DNA from: Gammaproteobacteria bacterium
GTDB taxonomy: Bacteria; Pseudomonadota; Gammaproteobacteria; GRL18
NCBI GenBank assembly: GCA_027012135.1
Contig: JALUZF010000083.1
Location: 1-34,324, forward strand
Direction: 5' to 3'
DNA: 34,324 nt
Of the stretch, positions 17,963-25,860 are shown piece after piece. How positions within the stretch are numbered: position 1 is the first letter of the stretch; every line of letters starts with the position of its first letter. The position numbers and the translations under genes are program-made. The notes beneath the pieces were generated by a model. That model saw only the letters and a program-made list of their open reading frames with translations. It ran no database searches and was not told the DNA's origin.

Positions 17963-19348
17963 CTAATCCGGAAAACATTTTCCCGGATTTAAAATATTAT
18001 CCGGATCAAATACCTGCTTTATAGCCTGCATATAAGCCAGACTTATCTTGTCCAGTTCCTTGCCTACATAGTTTTTTTTAACCAGCCCGATACCATGCTC
18101 TCCGGATAGTGTGCCATCCAGTTTTAAAACCAGAGCAAAAACTTCGTCCAGACATTCCAGTACGGTATCCTGCATGCTTTTGTTATCGGGATCCGTTAAC
18201 AGATTCACATGGATATTGCCGTTTCCGGCATGACCAAAATTAACAATGGGAATACTGTACTTTTTTGATAGCTGTTCCAGTCCGGCAATAAGCTGCGGTA
18301 TATGGGAAACCGGGACCACCACATCTTCATTAATCTTTTTAGGGGCAATTTTTCTCAGTGCTGGTGACAGGGCTTTACGGGTTTCCCATAAAGCGTGAAT
18401 CTCATCCTGTGAAGTAGCCTGTTTAATTTCCAGGCAGGCATTATTACGGGCTGTATTGATTATGGCGGACAGGTCATCATCAACGGAGCTATGACGACCG
18501 TCCAGTTCAACCATTAACATGGCGCCGGCATTAACCGGTAAAGGAATGGAAGCATAATCACGGATCATGTCAATGGCCTGCTTATCAATAAATTCCAGGG
18601 CACAGGGAATAATAGGCTGTGCCATAATAGCGGCAACCGCTTCAGCAGCACCCTGCATGGAGTTGTAGATGATCTGCAGTGTGCGTCGGGTTTCAGGTAA
18701 TGGTGTTAATTTTAAAACAGCCTCAGTGATGATCCCCAGAGTGCCTTCAGAGCCAATCATTAAGCGAGTTAAGTCGTAACCGACCACGCCTTTAGTGGTT
18801 TTAACACCGGTGTGCAGAGTATCTCCTTTGCCTGTGATCAGAGTCAATCCAAGCGTATTGTCCCGGGTTGTGCCGTATTTTACCGCTCGGGGGCCGGCCG
18901 AATTATAGGCCAGGTTGCCGCCCAGTGTGCAGATAGCACTGCTGGTGGGATCGGGCGGCCAGAAAAAACCATGTTCAGCGGCTGCCTGTTGAATAGCTTC
19001 ATTGATCACACCGGGCTGGGCAATTAATAAACGGTTGTCCGGATCCACCTGAATGATCCGGTTCATATGTTCAAATGAGAGGATGACTCCGCCATGAGCA
19101 GGAACGGTTGCACCAGTAGTGCCGGTGCCGGTTCCGCGGCTGATAATTGGGATCTGAAAGTCCCGGCAGAGTTTTACCAGTTGTTGTATCTGCTGATGAT
19201 CGCGGGCAAAAACTACTGCATCAGGCAGGGCATGAAGGCGGCTGTTATCATAGCCGTAAGCCCAGCACTGTGAGGCTTCCACCCTATAGTCTTCCGGTGA
19301 AAAACTGTGTCTAAGGGCCTGTATGAATTGCAGCTTGCTTGCACTCAC
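17963..19348 (-). CDS. FAD-linked 2-hydroxyacid oxidase/dehydrogenase (GlcD/D-lactate dehydrogenase-like)
   Basis: 461-aa flavoprotein of the GlcD/D-2-hydroxyacid dehydrogenase family. The FAD domain covers about residues 40-220, with PIISRGTGTGTTGATVP and LGGNLAYNSAGPRAVKYGTTRDN as the pyrophosphate-binding loops and MIGSEGTLGIITE after them. The C-terminal domain has the metal and substrate residues in FGHAGNGNIHVN and SGEHGIGLVK, and ends NPGKCFPD. Likely substrates are D-lactate, glycolate or D-2-hydroxyglutarate; the sequence does not decide. The GTG start lies 11 bp after the dolP stop, so it is probably read with dolP. There are no GlcE/GlcF partners nearby, which favours a single-subunit enzyme. 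Confidence 0.9.
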   Translation of the reverse strand: MSASKLQFIQALRHSFSPEDYRVEASQCWAYGYDNSRLHALPDAVVFARDHQQIQQLVKLCRDFQIPIISRGTGTGTTGATVPAHGGVILSFEHMNRIIQVDPDNRLLIAQPGVINEAIQQAAAEHGFFWPPDPTSSAICTLGGNLAYNSAGPRAVKYGTTRDNTLGLTLITGKGDTLHTGVKTTKGVVGYDLTRLMIGSEGTLGIITEAVLKLTPLPETRRTLQIIYNSMQGAAEAVAAIMAQPIIPCALEFIDKQAIDMIRDYASIPLPVNAGAMLMVELDGRHSSVDDDLSAIINTARNNACLEIKQATSQDEIHALWETRKALSPALRKIAPKKINEDVVVPVSHIPQLIAGLEQLSKKYSIPIVNFGHAGNGNIHVNLLTDPDNKSMQDTVLECLDEVFALVLKLDGTLSGEHGIGLVKKNYVGKELDKISLAYMQAIKQVFDPDNILNPGKCFPD

Positions 19349-19359
19349 AGGGGAACAGG

Positions 19360-19971
19360 TCAGATACGTTTGTCATTGGGATTGGGGTATTCAAACAGTT
19401 TGACAACTTTTTTGACGCCATCAGTGGTCCGGGCTATTTCAGTGACCTTATCCGCCTGTTCACGGGTCAGCAGACCCATCAGGAATACTACACCGTTTTC
19501 AGTGACTACCTTGACCTGGGCTCCATCGAGTTCCTGTATATTGGCAAGGATGGAGGTTTTAATCTTACTGGTAATATAGGTGTCATTGGTGCGGGAGGAC
19601 ATGGTGGTTGGAATACCGACTACAGCTTCATTAAATACATGACGTACATTTTTAATCTGGTGAGCAATATCAGTCAGTTTCTGAAGTTGACTAGAGTTAA
19701 GCACCTCGCCGGTAATTAAAACCTGACGGTTATAACTGGTGACATTGACATGGGTATGTTCACTGAGATCCTTGTCCTCGTAAAACAGATGGGCAAACTT
19801 GGTCTTAATATTCTGATCTTCAACATAATCACCGGTTGTGCGTTTGTCCAGGGCTACGGATGTACCGGCTACGGCACCACCTACAACAGCAGCAGTACAG
19901 CCTGACAACAGCCAGCTGCTGCCAAATAAAAATACTGATAATAAAATAATGGTTGTTGAAAAAGGTTTCAT
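19360..19971 (-). CDS. dolP: DolP (YraP), BON-domain outer-membrane lipoprotein
   Basis: 203-aa lipoprotein with signal peptide and lipobox LSGC (C25). There are two BON domains: about residues 45-115 (GDYVEDQNIKTKFAHLFYED ... VLITGEVLNSSQ) and 120-195 (NDTYITSKIKTSILAN ... VFLMGLLTREQADKVTEIARTTDGVKKVVKLFEY). DolP keeps the outer membrane intact and binds anionic phospholipid. ATG 19971 has AAGGA 7 nt upstream; a TTG at 20004 is in frame but less likely. It follows diaA in the lpoA-yraN-diaA-dolP order known from Escherichia coli. Confidence 0.94.
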   Translation of the reverse strand: MKPFSTTIILLSVFLFGSSWLLSGCTAAVVGGAVAGTSVALDKRTTGDYVEDQNIKTKFAHLFYEDKDLSEHTHVNVTSYNRQVLITGEVLNSSQLQKLTDIAHQIKNVRHVFNEAVVGIPTTMSSRTNDTYITSKIKTSILANIQELDGAQVKVVTENGVVFLMGLLTREQADKVTEIARTTDGVKKVVKLFEYPNPNDKRI

Positions 19972-20032
19972 ATTGCTATCCTTGAAAATGTGTTTAGGCG
20001 CCAAAGTTGTGCATAAAAGTTATGTACAAAAG

Positions 20033-20623
<591 letters not shown>

Positions 20624-20641
20624 TTATGTCCTTCAAAAGTT

Positions 20642-21031
20642 TTAGCTGAATTCAATGGCATTTCTAATCCATTCAATATTTTCTTCTGCATAATGATGCT
20701 TACCAGCAGATATTGCGACGGCATCAATACGGCAGGGCAAGCTGCTAAATTCGGGATGCTTTAACAGGAAATATTGCACGGTTTTAAGAATTTTCTGCTG
20801 TTTGCTATAAGTTATAGTTTCCAGTGGATGACCATAATCCGTTTGTTTGCGGTATCTGACTTCAATAAAAACCAGGTAGTCATTATCCCTCATGATGAGA
20901 TCAATTTCACCACATCGGGAAAAAAAATTACTGTCAACGGATACCAGTCCCTGTTTTTGCAGGTAACGACTGGCAATGTCCTCGGCCGCCTGGCCTTTCT
21001 TATTTCTGTCCCTGATAAAACTCAGCATCAT
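20642..21031 (-). CDS. yraN: YraN, UPF0102 nuclease-fold protein
   Basis: 129-aa protein of UPF0102. The core GEIDLIMRDNDYLVFIEVRYR shows the E-x-D ... E-V-[KR] residues of a Holliday-junction resolvase-like PD-(D/E)XK fold. The start region RNKKGQAAEDIASRYLQKQG is typical. The function is not established; the fold suggests DNA or RNA cleavage. Two ATG codons in tandem (21031 and 21028) leave the exact start open by one residue. It lies between lpoA and diaA. Confidence 0.94.
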   Translation of the reverse strand: MMLSFIRDRNKKGQAAEDIASRYLQKQGLVSVDSNFFSRCGEIDLIMRDNDYLVFIEVRYRKQTDYGHPLETITYSKQQKILKTVQYFLLKHPEFSSLPCRIDAVAISAGKHHYAEENIEWIRNAIEFS

Positions 21032-21074
21032 TCCGTTTAGCTATGGTTATAGTTATAGGTTATTTTTTAATATA

Positions 21075-22976
21075 TTATTCTGCATTAAGCAGCATAACAT
21101 TGCCCTGCTCAAAGGTGGCCCATGGCATACTGCGGATAATATGACCGCTGTTATTAATCGTCAGCTGGCCGGTATCACCGGGATAGGATTCAGCAGGGTT
21201 CGTTTGAAGATATTTAACCATGGGGGCTATCTGATAACTGTCTGCGCCCATGGCAAACAGACGCTTATACAATGTGTTAGGATAATTGCTGCTCTGCAGG
21301 CTGACGGCATTCTGTCTGACACCCAGTAAGAAGGGCATATCAGAAAACAGCACGCCATCCATATCAATGTTCTGTTTAGGTCTGTGGTAACTACTGACGA
21401 TATGGGCTGTGGAATAAACCGGAATGGTTTCGCCATGATGATATATTATCTGCAACGGGATCTGTTTGGCCTGTCTGGGAAAAGCTGCCATAAACAGCAT
21501 GTCAATGTCCTGCCGGCGCCGGGGCGTAAACTCTACTTTCCGGCCAATAGTACGGCTGACCTGTTTCTTGCGGGCTTCACTCTGGTCAATATTGAGCAGG
21601 CTTTTAATGGTGGCGGAAAAATCATAGGCCTGAGGATCATAGGCTGCTGAATCCACCACAATACCGCCGGAATTTTCCCATTGCTGTTTAAATGCAGACT
21701 GCATCCGTTTACCCCAGTGACTGTCAGGAGCAATAATGGCTGCGTAGTAGTGGCCATCCAGTCGGCCTTTTCTGGCCACCTGACGGGCTTCTGATTCAGG
21801 TGACAGACCAAACTGATAAAGGTTCCTAACCCCTTGCAGGTTAGTCTCAGAAGTATTTTCCAGACTGTTCAGTGCCAGAGTCGGGATGTTTAGTTCAGGG
21901 GCTTCAGCCAGCACTTCCAGGTTGCTTTTGGCCAGTGGGCCGATAATAAAGTCAGCACCGTTATTAATTGCTTCCTGGTAGGTCAGCCAGATATGGTCGG
22001 TACTGGTATCATAAAACTGTATTTGCAGGCTATGGTTTAAGGGGGACTGATAGTGAGAAGCCAGAATACCGTCCCGGATAGCCTGGGCCGGCCTGGCCAG
22101 CTTACCCTGTAAGGGCAGTAAAACCGCAATTTGCTGAATATTAAGCAGTGAGTTTTGCCGGGTCTGCAAAATATGCTGGATAAATGTCCTGTCAGCCGGA
22201 TGTCCGGAATAATTCTGCAGCCAGAAGTTAATACCATGATTCAGAGTGTCAGGATCACGGGAGTCATGAAAAATACGAGCCAGTTCCAGCCAGCCGTTAA
22301 AAATCCGTTCATTATCGCTTAACTTGTCAGAGGTTTCGATTTGATAACTGACCAGGCTGTTGGCATAGCTCCAGGTCAGGTTCAGATTGTCCAGTTTCTG
22401 TTGTTGTGAATTCAGGTACTGCTGACGAATAATCAGCTCTTTAATGGCATCGGTTTTCTGTCCCAGTTGAAACAGAGCCATGGCTTTGAGTTTGTGCAGG
22501 GTCTGCAGCTGCTCTGGCCGGGTAAAATTAACGGTATTTAATAATTCCAGGGTTCTTCTGGCCTGGTATTCTTTCAGGCTGACGGCAGCCTGGGTTAACA
22601 GGTAGATATTGTTCTGCTCGGTGGTTAGTACCGCTTTTTCCAGCTGAGACATAATTTTGGCTGTCAGCTGCAGAGTATAATCAAGCTGTTGTTCTGTTAA
22701 TTCTGTCGCTGTCAGCACCTGGCTGCAGACCAGCAGGGCATTGGAAAGCTGAGCGTTTTTCTGCGCGGCTGGAGCAGTCATGGAGTTTTCAAAAAGCCGT
22801 TCAGCATGGCTCAGCTTTTGGGGAATACTCATTTGAGCAATAGTGCGGCTGTCCAGTGGCTGAGCCTGAGCTGGATGCCACCTCGGCTTCTTAACAGGAT
22901 GGCTGCCGCCACAGCCGCTCAGGCCAAGAATAATTATCACAACGGCGAAGGAAATAAATTGGTATAATCTGGACAT
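21075..22976 (-). CDS. lpoA: LpoA, outer-membrane lipoprotein activator of PBP1a
   Basis: 633-aa lipoprotein that reaches from the outer membrane to PBP1a and stimulates peptidoglycan synthesis. The lipobox is LSGC with C22. The N-terminal part (about 50-280) is rich in TPR-like helices. The C-terminal part (about 285-630) has a periplasmic-binding-protein fold starting QQIAVLLPLQGKLARPAQAIRDGILASHY, with GADFIIGPLAKSNLEVLAE and GVLFSDMPFLLG. It is the first gene of the minus-strand group lpoA-yraN-diaA-dolP-FAD oxidase and is divergent from rsmI. Confidence 0.94.
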   Translation of the reverse strand: MSRLYQFISFAVVIIILGLSGCGGSHPVKKPRWHPAQAQPLDSRTIAQMSIPQKLSHAERLFENSMTAPAAQKNAQLSNALLVCSQVLTATELTEQQLDYTLQLTAKIMSQLEKAVLTTEQNNIYLLTQAAVSLKEYQARRTLELLNTVNFTRPEQLQTLHKLKAMALFQLGQKTDAIKELIIRQQYLNSQQQKLDNLNLTWSYANSLVSYQIETSDKLSDNERIFNGWLELARIFHDSRDPDTLNHGINFWLQNYSGHPADRTFIQHILQTRQNSLLNIQQIAVLLPLQGKLARPAQAIRDGILASHYQSPLNHSLQIQFYDTSTDHIWLTYQEAINNGADFIIGPLAKSNLEVLAEAPELNIPTLALNSLENTSETNLQGVRNLYQFGLSPESEARQVARKGRLDGHYYAAIIAPDSHWGKRMQSAFKQQWENSGGIVVDSAAYDPQAYDFSATIKSLLNIDQSEARKKQVSRTIGRKVEFTPRRRQDIDMLFMAAFPRQAKQIPLQIIYHHGETIPVYSTAHIVSSYHRPKQNIDMDGVLFSDMPFLLGVRQNAVSLQSSNYPNTLYKRLFAMGADSYQIAPMVKYLQTNPAESYPGDTGQLTINNSGHIIRSMPWATFEQGNVMLLNAE

Positions 22977-23009
22977 TGATGGCTAATTGATAGTTAACAG
23001 GTTAATTTA

Positions 23010-23081
23010 ATGACAGAAACAGACTCTTATCTGGTTGATGACTCTTATTTCGTTAAGGACTCTCGTTTTGCTGATAAATAA
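23010..23081 (+). CDS. Possible 23-aa upstream peptide made of three hexapeptide repeats
   Basis: ATG 23010 with AGG 8 nt upstream opens a short frame that ends at TAA 23079-23081, overlapping the probable rsmI start. It encodes the repeats DSYLVD, DSYFVK and DSRFAD after MTET. It could be a translated leader or a chance frame within a tandem repeat. There is no homology I recognise. Confidence 0.3.
   Translation: MTETDSYLVDDSYFVKDSRFADK
23022..23075 (+). repeat. Three imperfect 18-bp tandem repeats before rsmI
   Basis: Units begin at 23022, 23040 and 23058, each starting GACTCT. The first two share GACTCTTAT, and units 1 and 3 both end TGAT. They cover the region in which rsmI translation starts, so repeat number would change the N-terminus or leader. 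Confidence 0.75.
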
Positions 23082-23934
23082 TACTGAGAGCCGGAAATAT
23101 TCGGGTCGATTATATATTGTTGCCACACCGATTGGAAACCTCCAGGACTTCTCACCCAGAGCAATTTCGACCCTGCAGCAGGTTGACCTGATCGCTGCTG
23201 AAGATACCCGCCACAGCGGTTATCTGTTAAAACAGCACGATATTAACACGCATTGTATAGCATTGCATGAACATAATGAACGCCAGTCCGCTGAAAAGGT
23301 GATCCAGTCTGTAAAAGCGGGTAAAAACATTGCCCTGATCTCCGATGCCGGTACTCCGCTGGTGAGTGATCCGGGCTATCACCTGGTAAAACTGGCCCAT
23401 GAAGCAGGCATTCAGGTCACCCCAGTGCCCGGCCCTTCGGCGATGATTACCGCTCTGTCTGCGGCGGGCCTGCCGACCGACCGGTTCTGTTTCGAGGGTT
23501 TTGTTCCCTCTAAAAGCGGTGCCAGAAAAAGCTTTTACCAGAATTATCAGAATGAAACCCGAACTATGGTGTTTTATGAAACCCCGCATCGTATAGTGGA
23601 TTCCCTTGCGGATCTATGTGAGGCCTTAAGCCCCGATCGAGTGGTAGTACTGGCCAGAGAGCTAACCAAAACCTTTGAAACCATACGCAATGACAGCGCA
23701 GAAAACCTGCTGACCTGGGTTAAAGCCGACCCCAACCAGCAAAAAGGTGAAATCGTCCTGGTAGTCCAGGGCTGCAGCAAACCCCAGATAACAGAAATCA
23801 GCCCGGAAACCGAACGAATTCTGCGTTTACTGATGGCAGAGCTGTCGTTGAAGCAGGCGGTGAAGTTGACGGTGGAGATTACGGGGGAGAGGAAGAAAGG
23901 GGTTTATAGAGCAGCGTTGAGCGTTCAGCGCTGA
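23068..23934 (+). CDS. rsmI: RsmI, 16S rRNA 2'-O-methyltransferase (C1402)
   Basis: 288-aa SAM-dependent methyltransferase that 2'-O-methylates C1402 in the ribosomal decoding centre. Family landmarks are LYIVATPIGNLQDFSPRA, IAAEDTRHSGYLLK, ISDAGTPLVSDPGYHLV, VPGPSAMITALSAAGLPTDRFCFEGF and FYETPHRI. The start is uncertain: TTG 23068 has AAGGA 8 nt upstream and gives a normal length; ATG 23038 and TTG 23035 are also in frame. Its last residues (RAALSVQR) and stop lie in the second copy of the repeat element, and ALSV(E/Q)R is shared with the tail of HisC. In many relatives the division gene cluster follows it; here it does not. Confidence 0.94.
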   Translation: MLINNTESRKYSGRLYIVATPIGNLQDFSPRAISTLQQVDLIAAEDTRHSGYLLKQHDINTHCIALHEHNERQSAEKVIQSVKAGKNIALISDAGTPLVSDPGYHLVKLAHEAGIQVTPVPGPSAMITALSAAGLPTDRFCFEGFVPSKSGARKSFYQNYQNETRTMVFYETPHRIVDSLADLCEALSPDRVVVLARELTKTFETIRNDSAENLLTWVKADPNQQKGEIVLVVQGCSKPQITEISPETERILRLLMAELSLKQAVKLTVEITGERKKGVYRAALSVQR

Positions 23935-24053
23935 GCGTTCAGAAAGAGCCAGAGCAAAAGGATTTATCCTCAAGTAAATGCAAAATATTTTAATGTTTTG
24001 CTTGACTGAAGAAAGATGGGGATTATACTTTTACGCTCAACGCTGGCTCTTCT
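23908..24053. repeat. Inverted-end repeat element, copy 2 (between rsmI and dciA)
   Basis: The left end AGAGCAGCGTTGAGCGTT is nearly repeated in inverse at the right end (complement of the segment ending at about 24052, with one base inserted). The core matches copy 1: AGAAAGAGCCAGAGCA at 23941 and TTTTGCTTGACTGA ending at 24009 have the same distance as in copy 1, and AAATATTTTxATxTTTTGC is shared. The central part is AT-rich and more diverged. The stops of rsmI (23932-23934) and dciA (24037-24039) both fall inside. It codes for nothing itself. Confidence 0.85.
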
Positions 24054-24474
24054 CCCCTACATGCCTGGATAACCGCATCAACGTCTCCCTCAACCCCTCA
24101 TCTTCAATATGTTCCGCCGAATCAGCTATTACATTGGCTGCATTTTGTGAATAAATCAGCGTATTTTTTTTGTTTTTTGTGTTAACATTAGAAAACGCTA
24201 CTTTAATATTTATTTTCTTTAACTGATTGAATTGAGGATCGTTTTGTAAAGCCCGCTTTAATCTGGGGGTGTAAAAACGCAGTTTACTGGCCCAGGCCGG
24301 GCTGTTACAGGCCAGTTTTAGTTGTTGTTTGTTTTTAAAAGCAACCACTGAAACCTGTTCAGCAAACTCTTCAGGTAGATAGCTCTGTAAGCGACGAGTT
24401 AAGTAATCCAGGTAGCGGCTGTGTTGCAGTAGACGATCAATGCTGGCATCAGGTTGTTGCAGAATTTTTTTCAT
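24037..24474 (-). CDS. dciA: DciA, replicative helicase loader (DUF721)
   Basis: 145-aa protein of the DUF721/DciA family, which helps load the DnaB helicase in bacteria without DnaC. The KH-like N-terminal domain covers about residues 12-100 (LQHSRYLDYLTRRLQSYLPEEFAEQVSVVAF ... LACNSPAWASKLRFYTPRLKRAL); the SPAWASKLRF segment is the most typical part. ATG 24472-24474 (MKKILQQP) is chosen; the frame stays open further upstream, but that part is hydrophobic and unlike the family. The final residues GEKSQR come from the repeat element. It is divergent from the M23 peptidase gene and, unlike its usual context, has no lpxC beside it. Confidence 0.88.
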   Translation of the reverse strand: MKKILQQPDASIDRLLQHSRYLDYLTRRLQSYLPEEFAEQVSVVAFKNKQQLKLACNSPAWASKLRFYTPRLKRALQNDPQFNQLKKINIKVAFSNVNTKNKKNTLIYSQNAANVIADSAEHIEDEGLRETLMRLSRHVGEKSQR

Positions 24475-24619
24475 ATGGCTGGAATTTATTAAGATAAGAA
24501 CCCATTGAAAATAAAACGGGATTGTAACATGGAAAGAATCCCCAAAATGCACTTTAATAATAGAAACATATAAAAATGTAAATAAATTAGAGTATGGCTG
24601 TAAGCTGGTGTAAAAATAT

Positions 24620-25594
24620 ATGAATATTATACTAATAAGAAAAAAAACCGGGGCAGCGCTGGATGTTAATATCTCGCGTTCGTTTGTTATCATTGTTTCC
24701 CTTATTATGCTGAGTATTCCAGTACTGAGTTATTATCTTGGTGTTATTTCTAATGATAAACCGCCAACTCTGGCTGATTTAAATAAACCGGAATTTATTG
24801 ATCCGGTGCGTAGCAAGCTGAATAACATTATCGGCAGTGTCTACAAGGAAGAACTGCAGAAACAACAGGAAGAACTGGATGCTCTGAAACAGCATAATCA
24901 GGAAAATATTAATGCCCTAACCAATACTCTGGCTAATTTACAGGCGCATATTATTCGCCTGGATACTCTGGGTACTCGTTTAACTGATGTCGCTAAACTG
25001 GATAAAAAGGCTTTTAATTTTGATTTTGAACCTGCTGTGGGTGGTCCGGTAGAACCGGGTGAAGTTATTCAGGATATCCGTTACCGGGATTTTGTTAAAC
25101 GACTGGACAAGATATCAAAGGATATTGATAACCGTAGCAGGCAACTGGATATACTGGAAAAAATTCTGATATCAGAACATTTTCAGAGTGTTACTACACC
25201 CACAGGTAAACCGGTAACCGAGGGCCGTATATCCTCTTATTATGGTATAAGAAAAGACCCGTTTACGGGTAAAAAGAAAATGCACAAAGGTATGGATGTA
25301 GCTTCAAAACTCGGTGCGCCGGTTATCGCAACCGCAGACGGTATTGTGACAAAAGTGGAAAAGAAACCTGGTTATGGAAAAATGCTGGAAATCGACCACG
25401 GGTACGGTATTTCTACCCGTTACGGGCATAACAAAAGTGTGTCAGTTAAAGTGGGTGATATAGTCAAACAGGGACAGGTAATTGCCTCTATGGGTTCAAC
25501 GGGACGCTCTACGGGGCCCCATGTTCACTACGAGGTTTTGCGTAATGGTAAGCAGGTAAACCCCCGTAAATATATTGTAACAGCAAAACGTTAA
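24620..25594 (+). CDS. M23-family peptidoglycan peptidase/LytM protein, membrane-anchored
   Basis: 324-aa protein with one TM helix (about 20-42), a coiled-coil region (about 72-185, e.g. VYKEELQKQQEELDALKQHNQ) and a C-terminal M23 domain (about 205-318). The zinc residues of active enzymes are present: H222 and D226 (HKGMD) and H301 and H303 (PHVHYEV). It is therefore a likely active endopeptidase rather than a degenerate activator like EnvC. It lies before secA, as in Pseudomonas. No ribosome site is clear before ATG 24620, but the MNIILIRKK start is family-like. Confidence 0.92.
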   Translation: MNIILIRKKTGAALDVNISRSFVIIVSLIMLSIPVLSYYLGVISNDKPPTLADLNKPEFIDPVRSKLNNIIGSVYKEELQKQQEELDALKQHNQENINALTNTLANLQAHIIRLDTLGTRLTDVAKLDKKAFNFDFEPAVGGPVEPGEVIQDIRYRDFVKRLDKISKDIDNRSRQLDILEKILISEHFQSVTTPTGKPVTEGRISSYYGIRKDPFTGKKKMHKGMDVASKLGAPVIATADGIVTKVEKKPGYGKMLEIDHGYGISTRYGHNKSVSVKVGDIVKQGQVIASMGSTGRSTGPHVHYEVLRNGKQVNPRKYIVTAKR

Positions 25595-25603
25595 CGGCTC
25601 ACT

Positions 25604-25650
25604 CAAACAATATTTTCATTTCTTATGAACAGACTGGAAAATATTGTTTG
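25604..25650. promoter_or_regulatory. Perfect 14-bp stem-loop upstream of secA
   Basis: 25604-25617 (CAAACAATATTTTC) pairs perfectly with 25637-25650 across a 19-nt loop. No T-run follows. It lies in the 266-bp gap 25595-25860 before secA. It may end the M23 transcript or control secA mRNA. The rest of the gap holds no convincing promoter. Confidence 0.5.
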
Positions 25651-25860
25651 GGAAAGAACAAAAATACCCCTTCTATTTACAGAATATTATCCCCATATGT
25701 AACTCATTAGTACCGGTTTGTGGTATGCTTGTCCGATCTAAAAAATTTATATTTAGACTTTTTCTTCAGGTTTTTATTTCAGAGAATGGCACCAAAGCAT
25801 TTTTTTGAGGTCAAATTTGAAGTTAAGGTCTGATACTACAACATTTAAACAAAAAGAATT

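Noticed and set aside
19339-19719. 126-aa plus-strand open frame across dolP
   Set aside because: It is antisense to a well-supported BON-domain gene and has no family features.
25625-25702. 25-aa frame inside the secA leader as a SecM-like arrest peptide
   Set aside because: It has no Shine-Dalgarno, no signal peptide and nothing like the SecM arrest motif.
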